Source: Actinomycetes bacterium (lineage in GTDB: Bacteria > Actinomycetota > Thermoleophilia > Solirubrobacterales > 70-9). Taken from it: DNA of 64,000 bases. Each line of letters opens with the position of its first letter. Position 1 is the stretch's first letter. Shown here piece by piece: positions 57,939 to 64,000 of this stretch. The notes beneath the pieces were generated by a model. The model made no database searches and was not told the DNA's origin. It worked only from the letters and a program-made list of their open reading frames with translations. The translations under genes and the position numbers were made by a program. The stretch covers positions 62,001 through 126,000 of the forward strand of contig BOKP01000001.1 of assembly GCA_016861045.1 (NCBI GenBank), in the 5' to 3' direction.

Positions 57939-59711
57939 TCAGCGGCAGACGCGGACGCGGTCGCGGAGGGTGAGGATGCGGCCGTCGAGCAGCTCGACGT
58001 CGGCCTCGATCCGGGGCTTGCGCTTCGCGCGCAGCAGGCGCGAGTTGAGCTCGCGCTTGAACGGTGTCGAGCGGTCGGTGCCGCTGCGCTTGCCGTCGAC
58101 CCGGAAGGAGGCCCGGACGATCGGCGTCTGCGCCGAGCCGCCGCCGCCCTTGCGGACCTTGACGACGAAGTCACCGGCCGTGCGGCAACGCTTGCCGTGC
58201 TTTCGGACCCGGTCGGGGAGGATGAGCTTCAACGCAGGCTTTCGGCGGCAGTCCGAGCCGGCGCACTCGTCGATCTTGTCGAGCCGGTCGAGGAGGGCTC
58301 GCTGGATGTCGTCGTAGGCGGGGTCGGAGCGCAGGTTCTCGAGCTCGTAGGGGTCGGCGCCGAGGTCGTAGAGCTCGACCTGGCCGTCCCAGTAGCGAAC
58401 GAGCTTGTAGCGGCTGGTCCGCACCGCCTGGTACTCGGTGCCCCGCGGGTTGCCGTCCGGCTTCGTCGGTGCGTCCTGCTCGATCAGGAGCTCACGGCCG
58501 TGGTAGCGCTCCGGGTGGGCGGCGAGCCCGAGCAGCGAGCGGCCGTCGAGCGGCCGATCCGCACGGGCGCCGGCGGCGTCGAGAACGGTCGCGGTGACGT
58601 CGGCGTTGCCGGCGATGTCGGCGACCTCGACCCCGCGCGGGATGCCCGGCCCGCGCATCAGCAGCGGCACCCGCACGGCCTCCTCGTAGACGCGGTTCTT
58701 GCCCGAGCCGACCCGGTGCTCGCCGTGGAAGAAGCCGTTGTCGGATGTGTAGACGATCAGGGTCTCATCGAGCTCGCCGCTCGCGCGCAGGGCCTCGACG
58801 ATCCGCTTCACGCCCTCGTCGACCGCGAACAGCGACTCGCCCCGGCAGCGGTAGTTCTTGGTGATCCGGGTGATCTGCTGCTCGGTCAAGGGCTCGAACC
58901 CGGAGATCGGCCGCGGCTTGTCGCTGACGTCCGCCTCGTTGAAGCTCGGCGGCAGCGGTAGCGGCTCGTCGCCGAGCAGGCCGAGGTGGCGGGCCGCCGG
59001 CTTGGCGGTGTCCACGCAGCGGCTGGTCCCCCCGCCCTCGGGCCTGCCCGAATGCGGGGCCAGGTAGGCGACCGAGAGGAAGAACGGCTGCTCCGAAGGC
59101 GCCCGCTCCTCGATCGCCCGCACGGCCTTGTCGGTGTAGACGTCGGTCGAGTAGCTCGCGGGATCGGCCGGGTCGTCGGGGTCCTCGTTCGGCGATCCGT
59201 AGGTGACGACCTGGCCGTCCTCGTAGAGCTGGTAGCCGTAGAAGGTGTAGGTCTGCTTCGAGCCGTGCCACTCCGACCAGCCCGGCGGGACGCCAACCGG
59301 GCTCGTCTCGTAGCCGTTCAGGAACTTGCCGATGTGGATCGTCGAGTAGCCCGACCTCTGCAGCCAGACGGGCAGGGTGTGCTCGGAGTCGAGGCGGCCG
59401 AAGCCGCCCATCGGGGGCGAGTTGCCGAGGACGCCGTGATTGTGCGCGTACTGGCCGGTCATGAACGTCGCTCGCGACGGGCAGCAGATCGGCCAGTTGG
59501 CCGTCGTGTCCGGGAACGTCGCCCCGCGGGCGCCGATCAGCCGCTCGACCTCGGGCAGGAAGCGCATCTCCTCGGTCGTCTGGTCGTCGCTCATCACGAC
59601 GACGATGTTGGGCCGCTCCGGCGGCGTGCCGGCGGCGGCCGGCCGCGTGTCGGCCGCCGCCCCCAGCGCCGCCGCCGCGGCCAGCACCGCAACAGCCATG
59701 CTCCTCGTCAT
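57939..59711 (-). CDS. Secreted sulfatase with basic C-terminal domain
   Basis: 590-aa exported arylsulfatase-type enzyme. The signal peptide is RSMAVAVLAAAAALGAAA. The alkaline-phosphatase-fold core has metal ligands VVVMSDDQTTEEM and the formylglycine motif C-x-P-S-R in PICCPSRATFMTGQY, whose first Cys would be oxidised by a formylglycine-generating enzyme. YTSDNGFFHGEHRVG and the Lys/His residues of the active site are present. The last 120 residues are a Lys/Arg/Val-rich beta domain with cysteines. ATG 59711 has a purine-rich SD. It is probably a polysaccharide or sulfate-ester scavenger. Confidence 0.88.
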   Translation of the reverse strand: MTRSMAVAVLAAAAALGAAADTRPAAAGTPPERPNIVVVMSDDQTTEEMRFLPEVERLIGARGATFPDTTANWPICCPSRATFMTGQYAHNHGVLGNSPPMGGFGRLDSEHTLPVWLQRSGYSTIHIGKFLNGYETSPVGVPPGWSEWHGSKQTYTFYGYQLYEDGQVVTYGSPNEDPDDPADPASYSTDVYTDKAVRAIEERAPSEQPFFLSVAYLAPHSGRPEGGGTSRCVDTAKPAARHLGLLGDEPLPLPPSFNEADVSDKPRPISGFEPLTEQQITRITKNYRCRGESLFAVDEGVKRIVEALRASGELDETLIVYTSDNGFFHGEHRVGSGKNRVYEEAVRVPLLMRGPGIPRGVEVADIAGNADVTATVLDAAGARADRPLDGRSLLGLAAHPERYHGRELLIEQDAPTKPDGNPRGTEYQAVRTSRYKLVRYWDGQVELYDLGADPYELENLRSDPAYDDIQRALLDRLDKIDECAGSDCRRKPALKLILPDRVRKHGKRCRTAGDFVVKVRKGGGGSAQTPIVRASFRVDGKRSGTDRSTPFKRELNSRLLRAKRKPRIEADVELLDGRILTLRDRVRVCR

Positions 59712-59821
59712 CTTCCCTGCGCGCACAGCTGAACCCTCCCAGACCACCGCTTGCTCCGGTTGCTGGAACACGGCCGCCGGGCCGAAGTAGCGGGCGGGCG
59801 AGCCGGGCGCTCCGTGGCCGC

Positions 59822-59827
59822 TAGAGT
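59822..59827 (+). promoter_or_regulatory. -10 box of lhr (leaderless arrangement)
   Basis: TAGAGT, 7 nt before the TTG start at 59835; no SD. Confidence 0.5.
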
Positions 59828-59834
59828 CGGTCGA

Positions 59835-62800
59835 TTGGCCGCAGCGGCGAAGACGACTGAGCGGACCGACCCCCTGGCGGGTTTCGGCGAGCGGACGCGC
59901 GCCTGGTTCGAGCGCTCGTTCGAGGCTCCGACTCCGGCACAGGAGCGGGGTTGGCCGGCGATCGCGTCCGGCGCCAACACCCTGATCTGCGCGCCGACCG
60001 GGTCGGGGAAGACGCTCGCCGCGTTCCTCTGGGGGATCGACCGCCTGGCGGAAAGAGCGGGAAGGCAGCCGGCGGAGGCCGAGTCGAAGTCCGGGCGGTC
60101 GCCCGGCTCCGGCAGCCGGCCGGGGGAAGCGGGCGCGAAGCGGAGCATTCCCCCGGGGGTATCCCTCGTCTACGTCTCGCCGCTGAAGGCCCTCTCCTAC
60201 GACGTCGAGCGCAACCTGAAGGCCCCGCTCGCCGGAATCGGTGCCGACCTCCGTGTCGCCCTCCGCACCGGCGACACCCCCCAGCGCGACCGGCAGGCGA
60301 TGCTGCGCCGGCCGCCCGACATCCTCATCACGACGCCCGAGTCGCTGTACCTGATGCTGACCTCCCAGGCCCGCGACATCCTCGGCGACGTCGAGGCGGT
60401 GATCGTCGACGAGATCCACGCGGTCGCACCGACCAAGCGGGGGGCGCACATGGCGCTGACGCTGGAGCGGCTCGAGCGCCACGTCGCCGTCAACGCCAAC
60501 GGCGGCGATGGTCGCGAGCGGCCGCTGCAGCGGATCGGGCTCTCCGCTACGCAGCGCCCGCTGGAGCGGATCGCGTCGTTTCTCGTCGGCCCCGGCCGTG
60601 AGTGCGAGACCGTCGACGCCGGCGTCGCCAAGGAGCTCGACCTGGAGATCGTCGTCCCGGTCGAGGACATGGCGGATCCGGGCAGCCCCGTGGCGTCCTC
60701 CGCGCCGCGTCCGGGCGCCGCGGACGGATCCGCTTCGCGCCCGGGAGCGGTGGACGGCGGCGACGGCGGCGACGAGGCCGGTGGGCCGACGGAAGCGGAC
60801 GCGCGGCCGAGCGTTCCCCCGGCGGAGATCGAGCTGCCCGGACCCGGCATGGACCTCGCCGGCCATGCGGCGGAAGCGGACGCGGAGCAGAGGACTCCGC
60901 CGGCTGTCGCTCAGGGGGGTGCGCCGAGTCGTGGGATCTGGCCGGCGATCTACCCGGAGCTTCTCGCGCTCGTCCGCGAGCACACCTCGACGATCATCTT
61001 CGTCAACAACCGCCGCGGCGCCGAGCGGCTGGCCAAGCGCCTGAACGAGATGAACGCCGAGGAGCCGGAAGCGGGCAGCGGGCGAGCAGCGGGCAGCGGG
61101 CAGCCAGCGGCGACCGGCGACGCAGAGACGGCGGGAGCCGGGGGGAGGGCCTCCGCCTCCTCAACCAACCCGGACGATCCCGGAGCGCCTGCTGGGGACG
61201 ACCTCCCGGCGGGTGGCGCGGGGAGGGCTCCCGCCGACCCGAGCAATGCCGGTGGCGCAGGGTCGGCGGGACACCCCGCGCCACGACCCGCCGGGCAACC
61301 CGAGCCCGCTGACGACTACGAGATCGCCCGGGCCCACCACGGCTCGCTGGCCCGCGAGGAGCGGCTCAAGGTCGAGGAGCTGCTGAAGTCGGGGCAGCTC
61401 CCCTGCATCGTCGCGACCTCGTCGCTCGAGCTCGGGATCGACATGGGGGCGGTCGATCTCGTGATCCAGGTCGAGTCGCCGAAGTCGGTGGCGCGCGGGA
61501 TGCAGCGGGTCGGCCGGGCCGGTCACGAGCTCGGCGCGGTCTCGAAGGGCCGGATCTTCCCGAAGTTCCGCTCCGACCTGCTCGAGTGCGCGGTCGTCGC
61601 GAAGCGGATGCGCTCGGGAGAGATCGAGGAGACGGTGATCCCGCGCAACCCGCTCGACGTCCTCGCCCAGCAGATCGTCGCGATGGCCGCCGACGAGGAG
61701 TGGGAGGTGGACGAGATCGAGTGCGTCGTCAAGTCCGCTGAGCCGTACTCCGAGCTCTCCCGCGAGCAGCTCGAGAACGTCCTCGACATGCTCGACGGCC
61801 GCTACCCGTCCGAGCGCTTCGCCGAGCTCCGCCCGCGGATCGTCTGGGACCGGGCGGCCGGCACCGTCCGCGGCCGCAAGGGGGCGCGCCAGCTCGCCGT
61901 CACCAACGCCGGCACGATCCCCGACCGCGGCCTCTACGGCGTCCACCTGCCCGACGGCCGCCGGGTCGGCGAGCTCGACGAGGAGATGGTCTACGAGGCG
62001 CGGGCGGGCCAGGTCTTCCTGCTCGGTGCCTCCTCGTGGCGGATCGAGGAGATCACCCGCGACCGGGTCATCGTCACCCCGGCACCGGGGGTCCCCGGGG
62101 CGATCCCGTTCTGGCGCGGCGAGGGCGTCGGGCGGCCGGTCGAGCTCGGCCGGGCGATCGGCGAGTTCTCGCGCGAGGCGGTTGCCGCCGAGCCGGAGCG
62201 GCTCGCCGCCGACTACGACCTCGACCGGCTCGCCGCCGAGAACCTCGTCGCCTACCTGCGCGAGCAGCAGGCCGCGACCCGGGTCGTGCCCTCCGACGAG
62301 ACGATCGTCGTCGAGCGCTTCCGCGACGAGATCGGCGACTGGCGGCTCTGCGTGCTCTCGCCGTTCGGCGGCCGCGTGCACGCCGCCTGGGGGCTGGCGC
62401 TGGCGGCGCGGATCCGCGCCGAGCTCGAGCTCGAGGCGGACGCGATCTGGTCCGACGACGGGATCGTCATCCACCTGCCCGACTCCGACCGCGCTCCCGA
62501 CGCCGACGTCGTCCTGCTCGAGCCCGACGAGGTCGAGGACCTGATCGTCGGCGAGCTCTCCGGCACGGCGCTGTTCGGCTCCCGCTTCCGCGAGGCGGCG
62601 GGGCGGGCGCTCCTGATCCCGCGCGCCTACCCGGGCAAGCGCACGCCGCTCTGGCAGCAGCGGCTCAAGTCGCAGTCGCTGCTCGAGGTCGCCAGGGACT
62701 TCCCGCGCTTTCCGATCACGCTCGAGACCTACCGCGAGGTGCTCCGCGACGTCCTCGATCTGCCGGCGCTCGCGACGATCCTCCGCGACCTCAAGTCGCG

Positions 62801-64000
62801 GCGCCTATCGCTGGTCGAGGTCGAGACGAAGTCGGCCTCGCCGTTCGCCTCCTCGCTGCTCTTCGACTACGTCGCGACCTACATGTACGAGGGCGACACG
62901 CCGAACGCCGAGCGCCGCGCCGCCGCGCTCGCCCTCGACCGCGACCTGCTGCGCGAGCTGCTCGGCCAGGAGGAGCTCCGCGAGCTGATCGACCCCGGCG
63001 CCCTCGCCGACGTCGAGGACTCGCTCCAGCACCGGGTCGAGCAGGCGCGGGCCACCGACCGTGACCAGCTCCAGGTGATCCTGCGCCGGCTCGGCGACCT
63101 CACCGACGAGGAAGTCGCCGAGCGCGTCGCCGAGGGCTACTCGGCCGCTTCGATGCTCGCCAAGCTCGAATCCGAGCGGCGCGCGGTCAGGGTGCGGATC
63201 GCCGGCGAGGACCGCTGGATCGCCGCCGAGGACGGCGGCCTCTACCGCGACGCGCTCGGCGTCCCGGTCCCCTCCGGCCTGCCCGACAGCTTCCTCGAGA
63301 CGGTCGCCGAGCCGATCGAGGCGCTGCTTCGCCGCTACGCCCGCACCCACGTGCCGTTCCCGACCGGGCAGGCCCGGGACCGCTTCGGCGTCGATCCGAC
63401 CGCGGCGCTGAAGCGGCTTGAGGCGGCCGGCGAGCTCGTCCGCGGCGAGCTGCTGCCCGGAGGCAGCGAGCGCGAGTGGTGCGATCCCGACGTCCTCCGC
63501 CGGCTTCGCCGCGCCAGCCTCGCCGTCCTCCGCAAGGAGGTCGAGGCCGCCGACACCGCCGAGCTCGCCCGCTTCCTCGTCTCCTGGCAGAACGTCGACG
63601 CCTACCGCGCCGCCGGCGCCGGCCCCGACCGCCTCCGCGAGGTGCTCGTGCCGCTACAGGGGGTGGCGCTGACCCCCGAGACCTGGGAGCGCGACGTCCT
63701 GCCGCGCCGCCTCGGCGCCTACTCGCAGACCTGGCTCGACCAGCTCTCGACCGGCGGCGAGATCGTCTGGATCGGCGCCGGGCCGGTCGGCCGCAGCGGC
63801 CGCGTCGCCTTCTACTTCCGCGAGGACGTTCGGGTCGCCGGGCCACCGCCCGCGAACGCGAAGCTCGAGCGGCCCGAGGGCGAGATCCACGACGCGATCC
63901 GCGAGCTGCTCGCGGCGCGGCCGTGCTTCTGGCTCGACCTCGTCGCCGAGCTCGGCGAGGGCCGGCCGCGCGAGGAGCTCCATGCGGCGCTCTGGGACCT
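59835..64000 (+). CDS. lhr: Lhr-type ATP-dependent helicase (3' end beyond the window)
   Basis: Open from TTG 59835 to the window edge, 1388 complete codons of an expected roughly 1500. The superfamily 2 core has Walker A APTGSGKT (near residue 53), DEIH (near 191) and LSATQRP (near 234). Motif IV is FVNNRRGAERLAKRL, motif V SSLELGIDMGAVD and motif VI QRVGRAGHELG. The winged-helix, beta-barrel and Lhr C-terminal regions follow. Three low-complexity Ala/Gly/Pro-rich insertions interrupt the core (about residues 75-107, 275-355 and 410-490). Lhr helicases act in DNA repair in mycobacteria. The rest of the gene is outside the window. Confidence 0.9.
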   Translation, partial: MAAAAKTTERTDPLAGFGERTRAWFERSFEAPTPAQERGWPAIASGANTLICAPTGSGKTLAAFLWGIDRLAERAGRQPAEAESKSGRSPGSGSRPGEAGAKRSIPPGVSLVYVSPLKALSYDVERNLKAPLAGIGADLRVALRTGDTPQRDRQAMLRRPPDILITTPESLYLMLTSQARDILGDVEAVIVDEIHAVAPTKRGAHMALTLERLERHVAVNANGGDGRERPLQRIGLSATQRPLERIASFLVGPGRECETVDAGVAKELDLEIVVPVEDMADPGSPVASSAPRPGAADGSASRPGAVDGGDGGDEAGGPTEADARPSVPPAEIELPGPGMDLAGHAAEADAEQRTPPAVAQGGAPSRGIWPAIYPELLALVREHTSTIIFVNNRRGAERLAKRLNEMNAEEPEAGSGRAAGSGQPAATGDAETAGAGGRASASSTNPDDPGAPAGDDLPAGGAGRAPADPSNAGGAGSAGHPAPRPAGQPEPADDYEIARAHHGSLAREERLKVEELLKSGQLPCIVATSSLELGIDMGAVDLVIQVESPKSVARGMQRVGRAGHELGAVSKGRIFPKFRSDLLECAVVAKRMRSGEIEETVIPRNPLDVLAQQIVAMAADEEWEVDEIECVVKSAEPYSELSREQLENVLDMLDGRYPSERFAELRPRIVWDRAAGTVRGRKGARQLAVTNAGTIPDRGLYGVHLPDGRRVGELDEEMVYEARAGQVFLLGASSWRIEEITRDRVIVTPAPGVPGAIPFWRGEGVGRPVELGRAIGEFSREAVAAEPERLAADYDLDRLAAENLVAYLREQQAATRVVPSDETIVVERFRDEIGDWRLCVLSPFGGRVHAAWGLALAARIRAELELEADAIWSDDGIVIHLPDSDRAPDADVVLLEPDEVEDLIVGELSGTALFGSRFREAAGRALLIPRAYPGKRTPLWQQRLKSQSLLEVARDFPRFPITLETYREVLRDVLDLPALATILRDLKSRRLSLVEVETKSASPFASSLLFDYVATYMYEGDTPNAERRAAALALDRDLLRELLGQEELRELIDPGALADVEDSLQHRVEQARATDRDQLQVILRRLGDLTDEEVAERVAEGYSAASMLAKLESERRAVRVRIAGEDRWIAAEDGGLYRDALGVPVPSGLPDSFLETVAEPIEALLRRYARTHVPFPTGQARDRFGVDPTAALKRLEAAGELVRGELLPGGSEREWCDPDVLRRLRRASLAVLRKEVEAADTAELARFLVSWQNVDAYRAAGAGPDRLREVLVPLQGVALTPETWERDVLPRRLGAYSQTWLDQLSTGGEIVWIGAGPVGRSGRVAFYFREDVRVAGPPPANAKLERPEGEIHDAIRELLAARPCFWLDLVAELGEGRPREELHAALWD

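Noticed and set aside
59712-59834. PafBC-type (RecA-NDp) promoter upstream of lhr
   Set aside because: Only a TANNNT box is present; the 9-mer expected 8 nt further upstream is not there.

Overview
The window is about 64 kb of very GC-rich, gene-dense DNA. It reads as a chromosome segment of a high-GC Actinomycetota, most probably class Thermoleophilia (Solirubrobacterales or a relative). The supporting signs are a fused PafBC regulator, a CGNR/ABATE regulator, a DtxR-type repressor beside cydAB, secreted enzymes with basic beta-sandwich tails, and many genes whose only start signal is a TANNNT -10 box 6-7 nt ahead of the start codon (probable leaderless mRNAs). This placement is inference; there is no rRNA gene, plasmid origin, prophage or intact insertion sequence here.

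Layout. 22-7241 is a tightly overlapping catabolic cluster: NitT/TauT-type ABC permease and ATPase, M20 amidohydrolase, XdhC-type molybdenum hydroxylase maturation factor, DUF6282 metal-dependent hydrolase, MocA-like cytidylyltransferase (opposite strand), 4-oxalocrotonate tautomerase-like enzyme and class III aminotransferase. It suggests uptake and breakdown of a nitrogenous heterocycle by a molybdenum hydroxylase encoded left of the window. 7365-9618 (minus) holds a RibD-like reductase, an RpiB-like isomerase, a haloacid-dehalogenase-like hydrolase and a small winged-helix regulator. 9794-13505 holds sucC-sucD, a GNAT acetyltransferase and a class I aminotransferase. 13756-24045 holds a small unknown protein, a secreted pectin acetylesterase-like protein, DtxR, cydAB, a secreted S15 hydrolase, a HAD phosphatase, a cupin and a divergent folP. 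24192-33665 holds an MrfA-type helicase, a two-component system beside an MMPL exporter, an old-yellow-enzyme-type oxidoreductase and a NagD-type phosphatase.

33718-34468 is a small graveyard: decayed vapC and adenylate cyclase fragments next to the 3' end of tRNA-Phe. It is followed by a haem-copper-oxidase-like membrane protein with a palindromic start region, a phosphoribosyltransferase/hydrolase fusion with an erythromycin esterase, an HD-domain nuclease/hydrolase, a compact intergenic unit (promoter with operator, 31-aa ORF, hairpin) divergent from the CGNR regulator, PafBC, an MBL hydrolase, a toxin-antitoxin-like nucleotidyltransferase pair, and a second MMPL exporter with its own two-component system.

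50412-56433 carries the complete dTDP-L-rhamnose pathway, rmlA-rmlD then rmlB-rmlC, interrupted by two divergent paralogous secreted proteins on the opposite strand. The right end has an AbiEi/DUF559 protein, two arrays of GC-rich repeats, a secreted sulfatase and the first 4.2 kb of an lhr helicase gene that runs off the window. The intergenic unit at 40351-40573, the secreted pair inside the rml locus and the repeat arrays at 57.3-57.9 kb are the least explained parts.
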